In this document: in pieces, positions 7,586 through 16,535 of the stretch | How positions within the stretch are numbered: the first letter of the stretch is position 1 | Layout: the number at the start of each line of letters is the position of its first letter | NCBI RefSeq assembly: GCF_000211815.1 | Contig: NZ_GL890828.1 | Coordinates: 21,626 to 85,625, forward strand | DNA length: 64,000 nucleotides | Origin: Moorena producens 3L | Lineage (GTDB): Bacteria; Cyanobacteriota; Cyanobacteriia; Cyanobacteriales; Coleofasciculaceae | Direction of reading: 5' to 3' | Made by a program: the position numbers and the translations under genes | The notes under the pieces: model-generated | Seen by the model: the letters and a program-made list of their open reading frames with translations, nothing else | Databases searched by the model: none | What the model was told of the DNA's origin: nothing

Positions 7586-9079
7586 CTACAATCGGCAAAA
7601 CTTGCGCTCGCGGTCAAATTCTGGATCTTGCCAAGAGAAGGCAAAATGGCTGACTGAGTTAATTTGTGGTGTCACTCGGCGCAATGCCTGCATCTGGTTT
7701 TCTAGGGAAGGACGATTTTTTATGGATCTTCCCCAAGTTCCTGCGAGTGCTGGTTTTACGTCTGTTTCCGACGATGCCCACTTAAACACCCGTTTGACTA
7801 AATTGGCAATACAACCGGTGTGACCACAAACACCATAAGACATGGGATGCCATTCCAGGGAACGGGGAAAATGTTCCCAAGGCTGTAGTCTGGAATCATA
7901 ACCCATGCGACCTACAACTTGGTTGCCATCGGGGAAAAACACTGCACCGGCTTGTACCCCAGCTCGCTCTGCTGCCAATTCGCCTAATTTGAGAAAGTCT
8001 AATATCCCTTGGGCAGCGTGAGCAACACTGAGTTGCCACAACTGCCATTGTATAGTTCGAGTACTTTCTCTTGCTGAAGGAGTGCGACCTTGCCAGAGGG
8101 GGGTTTTTTCATCAGGGTAGAGCTTTTTGACAGCTTTTATATCCTTAGCGCTAATGGAACCCTTACTCAGATAGCGCCGAATTAGCTCCTTACCTTGATT
8201 GTTACCAGCCCGTTGATACAGGGCTTGCTTAGCTGCATCACTGTAAATCCAAAGATCCTTGACACTGCTGGCCACAGACTGGGAACCTGAACCACGGGGA
8301 TAGCGAATGTAGTCGAATAAAATCCCATCGGGGCGTCGCTTTAATACACCCTTAAGCATCTCATAGTAGTCTACCTGGGCTTGTCGATTGTAAGGGTCGA
8401 TAAATACTTGAGAGCCATCCTTAACTACAGACAAACTCGTTTCTCCTTGACCATTGCGGGCAAGAATCTGTTGCCGCTCGGCACGATGACCGTAGGTATA
8501 ACCAAAATTCATTGTAAACATCCAGGCATACACCTGCAAACCCCGCTCACGACCTTTTTGAATCGCCTGGGCTAATAAATCTACGTTCTCAGTCCCCGGT
8601 TGTTGTATGACTGACGGCCAAGGAGTACGATTATCTGCCTTTGGTAACAGGACGCGACCATCGTAAAATACTTCAACGTAGACTTGATTGTAGCCTTGGT
8701 TCACAATACGGTCTAGGGTTTCCTCAAGGGCTCCAGGACGAGCATCACAGGGATATAAGCGCACCCAAATTGCTTGATTTTGCGGCCAGGTTTGGGAACG
8801 ACACTGCTGTAAGAAACTGGCGTGTGCCTGGATAATGGTTTGGTAGCTGATTTTAGAGTCTGAGTTATTCTTTAAGGAATTAACTCTTAAGCTTTCTTTT
8901 TGAGCGATCGCTTCCTGAGTAAAGTGGCAATAAGCTTTTGTTTTTGCCTCAGCTGTTGGTACCAACCAACACTGACTCAACAGACTACTTCCTACTGCAA
9001 GGGCGGCAATCAAGCTACGATGTAGACCTTGCCGGTGTTGCCTCCGTTTACCAAAACTGTTATACATTCCTAGAAACAC
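7586..9079 (-). CDS. Glycoside hydrolase-like GHL10/family 10 protein
   Basis: A protein of about 497 residues (GTG start at 9079) or 493 (ATG at 9067); neither start has a well-spaced ribosome-binding site. The N-terminus holds a basic stretch then a hydrophobic segment with an AEAKT-like signal peptidase site near residues 43-46, so export is likely. The core resembles the GHL10 (formerly DUF187, COG1649) TIM barrel: IWVRLYPCDARPGALEETLD, YNQVYVEVFYDGR, LQVYAWMFTMNFGYTYG, VFIDPYNRQAQVDYYEMLKG and DGILFDYIRYPRG. Family members are thought to hydrolyse cell-envelope or extracellular glycans; the substrate is not predictable. Single gene, convergent with rpe. Confidence 0.8.
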   Translation of the reverse strand: MFLGMYNSFGKRRQHRQGLHRSLIAALAVGSSLLSQCWLVPTAEAKTKAYCHFTQEAIAQKESLRVNSLKNNSDSKISYQTIIQAHASFLQQCRSQTWPQNQAIWVRLYPCDARPGALEETLDRIVNQGYNQVYVEVFYDGRVLLPKADNRTPWPSVIQQPGTENVDLLAQAIQKGRERGLQVYAWMFTMNFGYTYGHRAERQQILARNGQGETSLSVVKDGSQVFIDPYNRQAQVDYYEMLKGVLKRRPDGILFDYIRYPRGSGSQSVASSVKDLWIYSDAAKQALYQRAGNNQGKELIRRYLSKGSISAKDIKAVKKLYPDEKTPLWQGRTPSARESTRTIQWQLWQLSVAHAAQGILDFLKLGELAAERAGVQAGAVFFPDGNQVVGRMGYDSRLQPWEHFPRSLEWHPMSYGVCGHTGCIANLVKRVFKWASSETDVKPALAGTWGRSIKNRPSLENQMQALRRVTPQINSVSHFAFSWQDPEFDRERKFCRL

Positions 9080-9691
9080 TACAAAAGAACAGAAAGTTAG
9101 CCAAAAGCCAGCTAACTCATCCCCGATTGGTTCAATATCTTTGACATCTCCCCCAGGTGCAGCATCAGGGATTCTAAACGGATACTACGAGAGGGTCAGC
9201 AAGTCACTAACTCGTTTTCATCCCCGCCGTTATTGCACAGGGGTTTTTAACTATGATTTTTTCTAAAATTAGCTTTAGCTAGTTATGATCTAGTTTAGGG
9301 ATAGAAAGGGAAACACCAAGGGAGGGGGTAGAGGTAAATCTATAAGTAAATCTATATCGTTTTATTTGATGCATATATCATTAAATTTGTCAACTTTAGA
9401 TTATACTCCATTAATTATTAGTTAACTAAAGCCCTAGTAGTGATCAACCCTATAATAATTAGTCTAACCCCTAACCGCTAACGGCTGGCATTACCTTTAA
9501 AGGTTTTCAGCTCTCTTAGCAACTGTTCCGGAAAATTCTTACTGATTACGAGAGTTAGGGTAGGAGCAGGGAAAGAATTGGCCAATAGTTTTAGATCATC
9601 GATAATCCTACCCTCCCTTGCCTGGGATGTTCTCAAGAAACCTGAAGATAGGACAGGTTTATACTGGCAATTTTTTGTTCACCCGGCTTAT
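9080..9691. other. Gene-free interval
   Basis: About 610 bp with no gene that I can support. AT-rich around 9340-9450. It should contain the GHL10 promoter. No member of the palindromic families was recognised. Confidence 0.5.
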
Positions 9692-9714
9692 GCCTCGCCT
9701 ACAATAGGCGAGGT
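9692..9714 (-). terminator. Terminator of psb27
   Basis: CCTCGCCT (9693-9700) and AGGCGAGG (9706-9713) form a perfect 8-bp stem with a 5-nt loop. It starts about 10 nt after the psb27 stop on the minus strand. An A/T-rich stretch that reads AACAAAAAATT on that strand follows further on. Confidence 0.7.
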
Positions 9715-9723
9715 GTGGACAGC

Positions 9724-10128
9724 TTAAGCGCCCCGTTTGAGAGAACGCTCGACTTGGGAAAATTCCTGCTCTAGACGATCCTTCACCTTTTTCGGTAAAG
9801 GGCGATTGGGATAGGAACTGTAGTAACCAGCCAAGGAATTGACAGCAGTTCGCATGGTAGTGAAGGAATTGAGGGTAGACACAGATCTATCTCTGCGGTA
9901 GCGCGAGGCATAGTCATTCATCAGTAGAGTGGCTTTTTCACGAATTGCCGTCTTATCTGGTGAATCTTCTGGTAATTCAAGGGCTTGTCTTAATTCTTGT
10001 AGAGCAGTTATTGTATCCTGACGGTAATCTCCTGTTAAGCCTGTACCACTTGAGGCACAACCAGTTAAACCGATAACCATAACCAGTACCAGGGCAATAA
10101 AACCTGATAAGTAGCGCTTTATTAGCAT
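9724..10128 (-). CDS. psb27: Photosystem II assembly lipoprotein Psb27
   Basis: It is a lumenal lipoprotein that binds CP43 in photosystem II repair and assembly intermediates and keeps the oxygen-evolving site open for assembly. The ATG at 10128 gives 134 residues, the usual Psb27 size; earlier in-frame starts at 10137 and 10146 add six residues at most. Features are a hydrophobic signal segment, lipobox LTGC with Cys24, then GTGLTGDYRQDT and the four-helix domain with NDYASRYRRD and NSFTTMRTAVNSLAGYYSSY. Single gene with its own terminator. Confidence 0.95.
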   Translation of the reverse strand: MLIKRYLSGFIALVLVMVIGLTGCASSGTGLTGDYRQDTITALQELRQALELPEDSPDKTAIREKATLLMNDYASRYRRDRSVSTLNSFTTMRTAVNSLAGYYSSYPNRPLPKKVKDRLEQEFSQVERSLKRGA

Positions 10129-10293
10129 GATTGACATCAAATCCAATTTTATAATCAGATTTGATCCTATCTTGAATTGGTACTGGGGGGAGCATCCCCA
10201 TCAGAAAAAAAAATCCCACGGGCGTGTTGCCATGGAATGTGTAGTCTCAGATCAAATCTGCCACGAGTTGGGTTTGAAACACAAGGTTTCGCT

Positions 10294-10322
10294 ACATTTC
10301 GCCCCATTTTAGGGCAAAATGT
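10294..10322 (-). terminator. Stem-loop after pstB
   Basis: ACATTTCGCCC (10294-10304) pairs with GGGCAAAATGT (10312-10322), one mismatch, with a 7-nt loop. It begins about 10 nt after the pstB stop on the minus strand. No T-run follows, so it may protect the mRNA 3' end rather than terminate transcription. Confidence 0.5.
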
Positions 10323-10331
10323 GAGGGGGAT

Positions 10332-11162
10332 TTAGCCGAAACGCCCACTAACATAGTCCCTGGTGGCTTCCTGCTGAGGATTTTGGAAGATGACTTCAGT
10401 TCTATTGAACTCTACTAAATAGCCTTGTTTACCACCTGTTTCCGTTGCCCTAGCGTTATAGAAAGCTGTCATGTCTGCTACTCGGGTAGCTTGTTGCATG
10501 TTGTGGGTAACGATAACAATGGTGTATTTTTCTTTCAGCTCGTGCATTAGTTCTTCCACTTTGAGGGTGGAGATGGGGTCAAGAGCGGAGCAAGGTTCAT
10601 CCATCAACAACACTTCTGGCTTAATGGCTAAGGCGCGAGCAATACACAAACGCTGTTGTTGACCGCCAGATAGAGACAGACCACTCTGTCTTAGTTTATC
10701 TTTGACTTCATCCCAGAGGGCAGCTTGTCGGAGACTGCGCTCCACTAATTCATCCATGTCCCCTTGATAGCCATTAATCCGGGCTCCGAAGGCAATATTT
10801 TCATAAATGGATTTGGGAAAAGGGTTTGGCTTTTGGAATACCATGCCAATGCGGCGACGTACTTCTTCAATGCTGTTGTCAAACTTTTTATCATAGAGAT
10901 TTTCCCCATGGAAGGTTATTCTACCTGTCACCCTTGCTCCCGGAATCAGGTCGTTTAAGCGATTAAAACACCGCAACAAGGTGCTTTTTCCACAACCGGA
11001 AGGTCCGATAAAGGCAGTAACTTGGTTTTTCGGAATATCTAAATAGACATCTTTGACTGCTAAAAATGATCCATAGTAGACGGAAACTTTTTCAGCCCGT
11101 AAAACCGGTTCTTCTACTTCTAAATAAGAACTTGTGGACTCGATAACTTGGTTGGTATTCAT
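10332..11162 (-). CDS. pstB: Phosphate ABC transporter ATP-binding protein PstB
   Basis: It is the cytoplasmic ATPase that powers high-affinity phosphate import through PstA/PstC. The ATG at 11162 (MNTNQVIES) gives 276 residues, close to the usual 250-275. A longer in-frame reading to 11306 would overlap pstA and lacks homology. Walker A is GPSGCGKST, the Q-loop region is MVFQKPNPFPKSIYEN (typical of PstB), the signature is LSGGQQQRL and Walker B is EVLLMDEPCSALDP. It is the last gene of the pstSCAB cluster, 97 bp after pstA. Confidence 0.96.
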   Translation of the reverse strand: MNTNQVIESTSSYLEVEEPVLRAEKVSVYYGSFLAVKDVYLDIPKNQVTAFIGPSGCGKSTLLRCFNRLNDLIPGARVTGRITFHGENLYDKKFDNSIEEVRRRIGMVFQKPNPFPKSIYENIAFGARINGYQGDMDELVERSLRQAALWDEVKDKLRQSGLSLSGGQQQRLCIARALAIKPEVLLMDEPCSALDPISTLKVEELMHELKEKYTIVIVTHNMQQATRVADMTAFYNARATETGGKQGYLVEFNRTEVIFQNPQQEATRDYVSGRFG

Positions 11163-11259
11163 AGTTAAATCATCTGTGTAATTGTTAACTTTTGAAATCA
11201 AAACTGAAAACTTTTCCATTCCTTTGAATCGGTATTTTAATAGTGGGTATTGTAAATTA

Positions 11260-12168
11260 CTATCTATTGGTTTGGAATTTGTTGCGTAGGAAAATTGCTC
11301 CAGCATTCATGACCAACAGCACTATCATCAACATCACAATTCCCGCTGCCGCGTTAGTGTGAAAGGCTTCTTGGGGACGGGAGATCCAGTTGTAAACTTG
11401 AATTGGCAGTGCAGTAAATGGATCTTGTGGGTTCATGGGCGGCCTGGTAATAAAGCTCAAGGCTCCGATAGTGATCAAAGGAGCAGTTTCCCCAATTGCC
11501 CTTGACAGTGCCAAAATAGTTCCTGTCAGGATACCAGGTAAAGCGAGAGGAAAAATATGCTCTCGAATCACTTGCCAACGAGTTGCTCCTAAGGCATAAC
11601 CCGCTTGACGCAAACTGTTGGGAATTGCCCGTAGACTTTCACGGGTGGCAACAATAATGATAGGCAGAATTAACAACGACAGGGTTAGGGCACCAGTTAG
11701 TATGCTCCTACCATTAGTAATGGGAGCCAACCACCGAACAAACACTTGTAACCCCAATAAGCCGTAAATAATTGAAGGTACAGCAGCGAGGTTAGCGATG
11801 TTGATTTCAATAATCTGGGTCAACAGGTTGTCAGTGGCATATTCTTCTAAGTAAATAGCCGCCCCTACTCCCAAGGGAAAAGAGACCATTGCTGTTATCA
11901 CCAACAGCCATACACTACCGATTAAGGGAGGAAAAATACCAGCTTGGTCTGGTTTACGGGAGGGAGGACTGCTGATAAATTGTCCATTAAGCCGGGGCAG
12001 ACCATCGAGAAAAACATCAATCAGCAATACTGCCAGTATCACTAGCCCAAAAAAGATGGCAACCCAGGCAGCAATGGCGAAGATTTTATCAAAGTTATAG
12101 CGCTTGGGTAGCGCGAGGTTGAAGTAACCTGGGGAATCGTCTCCTAGAGGTTTTAGGTCTTGTGCCAT
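11260..12168 (-). CDS. pstA: Phosphate ABC transporter permease PstA
   Basis: It is an inner-membrane permease subunit pairing with PstC. The ATG at 12168 shares its first base with the last base of the pstC stop codon (TAATG), a typical translational coupling, so I prefer it to the earlier in-frame codon at 12204. It has 302 residues and six predicted membrane helices (for example IFAIAAWVAIFFGLVILAVL and VWLLVITAMVSFPLGVGAAI). The permease EAA-type loop lies around ESLRAIPNSLRQAGYALGAT. Member of the phosphate-regulated operon. Confidence 0.95.
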   Translation of the reverse strand: MAQDLKPLGDDSPGYFNLALPKRYNFDKIFAIAAWVAIFFGLVILAVLLIDVFLDGLPRLNGQFISSPPSRKPDQAGIFPPLIGSVWLLVITAMVSFPLGVGAAIYLEEYATDNLLTQIIEINIANLAAVPSIIYGLLGLQVFVRWLAPITNGRSILTGALTLSLLILPIIIVATRESLRAIPNSLRQAGYALGATRWQVIREHIFPLALPGILTGTILALSRAIGETAPLITIGALSFITRPPMNPQDPFTALPIQVYNWISRPQEAFHTNAAAGIVMLMIVLLVMNAGAIFLRNKFQTNR

Positions 12169-13109
12169 TAGTCGTATTTCTCCCGAAAGCGGCGGACAAA
12201 CCAAAAGCTAAAGATATTTAGGGCTAAGGTAAGTAAGAACAGGGTCATGCCTACAGAAAAAATAGTTTTGTAGGCTAGGGAACCTGCTGGTGTATCTCCT
12301 AAGCTGACCTGAACAATATAGGCTGTCATGGTCATCACTGGTACTAGGGGATTTACTCCTAAGGTGGGATTTTGACCGGCAGCAATGCTAACAATCATGG
12401 TTTCACCCACAGCACGGGAAACCGCTAGTACGAAGGAAGCAACAATTCCAGATAATGCTGCTGGTATTACTACTCCGATAATGGTTTCTCGTTTAGTTGC
12501 CCCCAAGGCATAAGCACCTTGTCTTAAACTATTGGGTACAGCATAGATAGCATCTTCACTGAGGGAAGCTACCATGGGAATAATGGCTATTCCTAAAACA
12601 ATCCCAGCGCTTAAGGCATTGAATCCTTGTAACCCGGGAATAAATGTTTTTAAGAAGGGGCTAACTAGCATCAGGGCGAAGTAACCGAATACTACCGTAG
12701 GAACCCCTGCTAATATTTCTAGGGCAGGTTTGAGCCAACGACGGATACCAGGAGATGCATATTCACTTAAGCAGATAGCTGCCAGCAATCCCAAGGGTAA
12801 TGCCACCATCAGCGCGATTACAGAGGTCAGGAAGGTGGCACTAATCAGTACAAAAATGCCAAATTTGGGATTAGCAAACAAGGGAGTCCATGCTGTATCA
12901 GTCAGGAATTTCCAGAGTGATACTTCTTGGAAAAATGCTACTGTTTCAAATATTAGGGTTAGAACAATGCCGATGGTAGTTGCGACAGAAACAAAGGCAA
13001 AGGTAGCAAAAACTATTTTTACTACCAGTTCTACCCGCTTGTTTAATTGCCGGTTTGGTCGAAACATCTCAGAGTCTGATGACTCAAAAGATGGCGGAGT
13101 GGTAGTCAT
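12168..13109 (-). CDS. pstC: Phosphate ABC transporter permease PstC
   Basis: It is an inner-membrane permease subunit of the phosphate importer, 313 residues. The first 30 residues are cytoplasmic, followed by a helix VVKIVFATFAFVSVATTIGI and five more helices. The loop AIYAVPNSLRQGAYALGATK matches the ABC-permease EAA motif and parallels that of PstA. The stop codon overlaps the pstA start by one base. It is separated from pstS by 290 bp of repeat sequence, so the three downstream genes may depend on readthrough or on their own promoter. Confidence 0.95.
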   Translation of the reverse strand: MTTTPPSFESSDSEMFRPNRQLNKRVELVVKIVFATFAFVSVATTIGIVLTLIFETVAFFQEVSLWKFLTDTAWTPLFANPKFGIFVLISATFLTSVIALMVALPLGLLAAICLSEYASPGIRRWLKPALEILAGVPTVVFGYFALMLVSPFLKTFIPGLQGFNALSAGIVLGIAIIPMVASLSEDAIYAVPNSLRQGAYALGATKRETIIGVVIPAALSGIVASFVLAVSRAVGETMIVSIAAGQNPTLGVNPLVPVMTMTAYIVQVSLGDTPAGSLAYKTIFSVGMTLFLLTLALNIFSFWFVRRFREKYD

Positions 13110-13402
13110 TGGTAAAGTTTTAAGTGTGAAGGAGCAAGTGTGTTCGCTTGATAGCGTTCTGTAAGGGTAGGATGAAGTGCGAATGATAAAGGATAAAGGA
13201 TGAAGGATGAAGTGTGAGAAATTAAGTGTGAGAAATCAAGTGTGAGGAATCAAGTGTGAGGAATGAAATAATTATACTGATAGATGTACTTATGATATCT
13301 ATCAAGGTGACTTACAAGCAAGGTGACTTAGCAACTTGTATTTTTTCGGCCTTCATCCTTCATCTTTCATCCTTCAGACTTTAAGAAATCCTTTACTATT
13401 CT
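13110..13402. repeat. Repeat-bearing pstS-pstC spacer
   Basis: It holds four tandem copies of a 14-mer (AAGTGTGAGAAATT-like, about 13208-13264) and GGATGAA heptamers (13188-13212). GGATGAA heptamers find their complement in CTTCATCCTTCATC-type repeats at 13351-13377, so the spacer transcript could form a long hairpin. Such a hairpin could lower expression of pstCAB relative to pstS, a common need for a binding protein; this is inference. Confidence 0.55.
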
Positions 13403-14398
13403 TTATTTCTCTAATAGCTCTTTAACTTTGGATCCTTTAGGAGCATTAGCAAAGACTGTACCGACTGTGCCTTCGCTAAAGCGCTTTCTCACCAGCATCA
13501 TAATGTCTTCTGGCATGGGCACATAGCCAACTTCGGAGATTAATTTAGAATTTTCTGCTGCCAAATGATACTCTACAAAAGCTTTAACTTCCGGTCGATT
13601 CGCCGCCTCTTTATTGACATAGATAAACTCTGGGCGAGATAGAGGTTTGTAACTCCCATCGGCAATAGTTGCTTTGTTAGGCGCAACACAACCACTTCCT
13701 CCATTAATCTCTAGCAGTTTGAGTTTATCTTTGTTTTCTTCGTAGTAGGCGTAACCAAAGAAGGCTAGTCCACCCTTATCAGTAGATACCCCTTGCACCA
13801 GCAAATTGTCATCTTCACTAGCGGTATAGTCGCCCCGAGAGCCAGCGTCTTTACCAACCGTGTTTTCCATAAAGTAGTCATAGGTTCCGGAGTCAGTTCC
13901 TGGACCATAAAGTCCTAGTTTGGTATCAGGGAAACCAGGACGAATTTGCTTCCAGTTGTTGACTTTGTCTTGAGCTGCTGGCTCCCAGATTTTTTTGAGT
14001 TCAGCGGTTTTTAGGCAGCTAGCAAAGTTATTTTCTTTGTTAACTACCACAGAAAGTCCATCAAAGGCGATGGGTAATTCGATGTACTCAATTCCTCCCT
14101 TCTTGCAAAGTTCTATTTCTGATGCTTTGATCGGACGGGAGCCGTTGGAAATATCCGTTTCTCGAGCACAAAACTTCTTGAATCCACCACCAGTACCAGA
14201 GATACCGACGGTAACTTTGATTCCCGGATTGGCTTTCTGGAACTCTTCCGCCATTGCCTCAGAGATGGGAAATACGGTACTGGAACCATCTACCTCAACT
14301 GTAGCTGTGGGGGCTGAACCACCACCACAGGATGTAATGCCCACGGCTAAGGTGGTGATCAATGCTATTGACAATAAAGAATTCTTTTGAGACAACAT
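13403..14398 (-). CDS. pstS: Periplasmic phosphate-binding lipoprotein PstS/SphX
   Basis: It captures phosphate in the periplasm and delivers it to PstC/PstA. It has 331 residues; the signal peptide ends in the lipobox ITSC with Cys24, then a GGG linker. Binding-site motifs are VDGSSTVFPISEAMAEEF, SGTGGGFKKFC and GPGTDSGTYDYF, as in PstS-type proteins. The cysteine-containing loops (CARETD, CKKGG, CLKTA, GCVAPNKAT) resemble the cyanobacterial SphX branch. A four-repeat Pho box lies 61 bp upstream. It is the first gene of pstSCAB. Confidence 0.95.
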   Translation of the reverse strand: MLSQKNSLLSIALITTLAVGITSCGGGSAPTATVEVDGSSTVFPISEAMAEEFQKANPGIKVTVGISGTGGGFKKFCARETDISNGSRPIKASEIELCKKGGIEYIELPIAFDGLSVVVNKENNFASCLKTAELKKIWEPAAQDKVNNWKQIRPGFPDTKLGLYGPGTDSGTYDYFMENTVGKDAGSRGDYTASEDDNLLVQGVSTDKGGLAFFGYAYYEENKDKLKLLEINGGSGCVAPNKATIADGSYKPLSRPEFIYVNKEAANRPEVKAFVEYHLAAENSKLISEVGYVPMPEDIMMLVRKRFSEGTVGTVFANAPKGSKVKELLEK

Positions 14399-14458
14399 GG
14401 AATTGGCTTAATTATTTTAGGCGTCACAGCCGGAGTGTAGCGCTCCATCATCAAGACT

Positions 14459-14500
14459 AGGTTAAGCTTTGGGTTAAATTTTAATTAAGAAAAGGTTAAA
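14459..14500 (-). promoter_or_regulatory. Pho box (SphR/PhoB-type) upstream of pstS
   Basis: On the minus strand four 8-mers follow the cyanobacterial consensus PyTTAAPyPy(T/A): TTTAACCT (14500-14493), CTTAATTA (14489-14482), TTTAACCC (14478-14471) and CTTAACCT (14466-14459). The spacers are 3, 3 and 4 bp. Position, spacing and orientation match activation of pstS under phosphate limitation by the SphS-SphR two-component system, which is not in this window. Confidence 0.88.
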
Positions 14501-14592
14501 TTTATAGTTGGTGTAGTAGGTTTCACTAGCTAACTTACTCTAAGGTGGTATAGTGAAGGGTGCCTTTAAAGCTGATATATGTGGGAGATACT

Positions 14593-15741
14593 GTGGTTCA
14601 AGCACCTTTGTCAACTGCTGTAGGTCTATCTGTAGATTTATCAACTACACCAGCAAGTACACTAGCAAGTACACCAGGAAGTACACCAGAACAATGCTTA
14701 ACATCCCCAGCATCCCTGAATCAGTGGCTACAAAAGCTAACTGAGGGGATTATTGCAGGCGATCGCATTACTAGAGAGCAAGCCTTAGCCCTGACCAAAC
14801 TCGAAGGGCAAGATAATATATTGCTGCTGTGCCAAGCAGCTGACAAAGTGCGCCAAGCCTGCTGTGGTAATACCGTGGATTTGTGTAGTATCGTCAATGT
14901 CAAATCTGGCGGCTGCTCAGAAAACTGTGGCTTCTGTGCCCAGTCGGCTCACCATCCTGGCGTTGATTCCCCGATTTATGGTCTTAAGTCTAAGGAAGAG
15001 ATTATGGCTCAAGCTAAGGCAGCTGAAGCGGCTGGAGCCAAACGTTTTTGCCTAGTGAGTCAGGGACGTGGACCAAAGTACAGTAGTCCTAAATCGAAAG
15101 AGTTTGAACAAATTCTGGAAACGGTACGGGAGATTATTGCCGAAACCAGCATTAAGCCTTGCTGTGCTTTGGGAGAAGTGACCTCGGAACAAGCCCAAGC
15201 CCTGAAAGAAGCTGGGGTAACTCGCTACAACCACAACTTAGAAACCTCAGAGCGGTTTTTCCCAGAAATTGTCACTACTCACAGCTGGCGCGATCGCGTC
15301 GAGACGATCCAGAACTTGAAAGCAGTTGGGATTCAAGCCTGCACTGGTGGCATTATGGGCATGGGAGAAAGCTGGGAAGACCGAGTGGATTTAGCTCTAG
15401 CCCTGGGGGAGTTAAAGGTGGAATCAGTACCCCTGAACTTGCTCAATCCTCGGTCTGGAACCCCTTTGGGAGAATCTGGGAAGCTAGACCCCTATGAAGC
15501 ACTAAAAGCGATCGCAATTTTCCGGATGATCCTACCTAAGCAAATCCTGCGCTATGCTGGTGGGCGAGAAGCCGTGATGGGTGAATTGCAGGCAAAAGGG
15601 CTAAAATCCGGAATCAATGCTATGCTGATTGGACACTACCTCACCACTCTGGGACAGCCACCAGAGCAAGACCACGCTATGCTGGACTCTTTGGGTCTAA
15701 CCGGTGGTGAAGCTCCGATTCCCGGAGAATATAACTCTTAG
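14593..15741 (+). CDS. bioB: Biotin synthase
   Basis: It is a radical SAM enzyme that inserts sulfur into dethiobiotin, the last step of biotin synthesis. I favour the GTG at 14593 because GGGAG lies 5 nt upstream, giving 382 residues; in-frame GTGs at 14560 and 14581 are alternatives. The [4Fe-4S] motif is CSENCGFC. Other signature blocks are SIVNVKSGGC, YNHNLETSERFF, TGGIMGMGESW and NLLNPRSGTPLG, plus RYAGGREAVMGELQ. The first 45 residues form a variable Ser/Thr/Pro leader with a 12-bp coding microsatellite (ST-P-x-S-T units, about 14646-14690). bioY follows 37 bp downstream. Confidence 0.96.
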   Translation: MVQAPLSTAVGLSVDLSTTPASTLASTPGSTPEQCLTSPASLNQWLQKLTEGIIAGDRITREQALALTKLEGQDNILLLCQAADKVRQACCGNTVDLCSIVNVKSGGCSENCGFCAQSAHHPGVDSPIYGLKSKEEIMAQAKAAEAAGAKRFCLVSQGRGPKYSSPKSKEFEQILETVREIIAETSIKPCCALGEVTSEQAQALKEAGVTRYNHNLETSERFFPEIVTTHSWRDRVETIQNLKAVGIQACTGGIMGMGESWEDRVDLALALGELKVESVPLNLLNPRSGTPLGESGKLDPYEALKAIAIFRMILPKQILRYAGGREAVMGELQAKGLKSGINAMLIGHYLTTLGQPPEQDHAMLDSLGLTGGEAPIPGEYNS

Positions 15742-15778
15742 AATAAATAGCCAGAATAAATAGATTATCGATGTAACT

Positions 15779-16363
15779 GTGTCTGCTCCCAATGAGATTT
15801 TGTGGGCCATAATTGGTTTGCTGCTGACAATCGGCGGCACGTTTCTAGAAGCCTTCTTTGTCTCCAATCCACCCTGGGATTGGTCAACTCAAGGTGTTCA
15901 AACTATATCCCTAGGGGTTACCTATCAGATTGGAGCAGTCCTACTAGCTGCTTGTTTAGGAGGCAGAAATGCTGGTGCTCTTTCTCAAATTGCCTATGTT
16001 GTGATCGGGTTGAACCTCCCAGTCTTTACTCAAGGTGGAGGTATTGGCTATATCAAGGAACCCAGCTTTGGATACATACTAGGCTTTATTGCCGGAGCCT
16101 GGGTGTGTGGTTTTTTAGCCTTTCGCGTACAACCACGAGTCGAAACATTGGCATTTAGCTGCCTATGTGGTTTACTAACCATCCATGCCTATGGTGTCGG
16201 CTATTTGATGATTTTCCACGGCATCAATTGGTCAGTGCTTGGGGCTGAGCCTCTCATGGAAGCCATCATGAAATATACCATTTCACCTTTACCGAGTCAG
16301 CTAGTGGTAATTTGTTCTGTCACCGTTGTGGCATTTGCTCTACGGCAGTTGATGTTTTATTGA
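15779..16363 (+). CDS. bioY: Biotin transporter BioY (ECF S component)
   Basis: It is a membrane substrate-binding subunit of an energy-coupling-factor biotin importer. It has 194 residues from a GTG start and about six hydrophobic helices. YQIGAVLLAACLGGRNAGAL and the GLNLPVFTQGGGIGYI/FGYILGFIAGAWVCG region are the BioY core. It is directly downstream of bioB, so salvage and synthesis are probably co-expressed. Some cyanobacterial BioY work with a shared ECF module; an EcfA-like ATPase gene is present at 33611-34258, but no EcfT was seen in the window. Confidence 0.9.
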   Translation: MSAPNEILWAIIGLLLTIGGTFLEAFFVSNPPWDWSTQGVQTISLGVTYQIGAVLLAACLGGRNAGALSQIAYVVIGLNLPVFTQGGGIGYIKEPSFGYILGFIAGAWVCGFLAFRVQPRVETLAFSCLCGLLTIHAYGVGYLMIFHGINWSVLGAEPLMEAIMKYTISPLPSQLVVICSVTVVAFALRQLMFY

Positions 16364-16446
16364 TAGTCATTGGTAAAAATAAATTTGTTAATTGCTAAGG
16401 TTTAATTAACGAACGGCTACTCACTAGATGTGTAAAACGGCTTTGA

Positions 16447-16489
16447 CACTCCCGACTCCCGACTCCCGACTCCCGACTACCGACTCCTA
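16447..16489. repeat. Heptamer repeat CCCGACT
   Basis: Five to six tandem CCCGACT-like heptamers with single-base variants, lying between bioY and lspA. It belongs to the general pattern of 7-bp tandem repeats in intergenic DNA of this window. Confidence 0.8.
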
Positions 16490-16535
16490 GTAAGTCCCTC
16501 ACCCAATCAATAAATGCTATCATGACTAATGACTA

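Noticed and set aside
10186..10199. Possible third copy of the GGGAGCATCCC MITE
   Set aside because: Only GGGGGAGCATCCCC is shared; no second inverted repeat or target duplication follows at about 100 bp.
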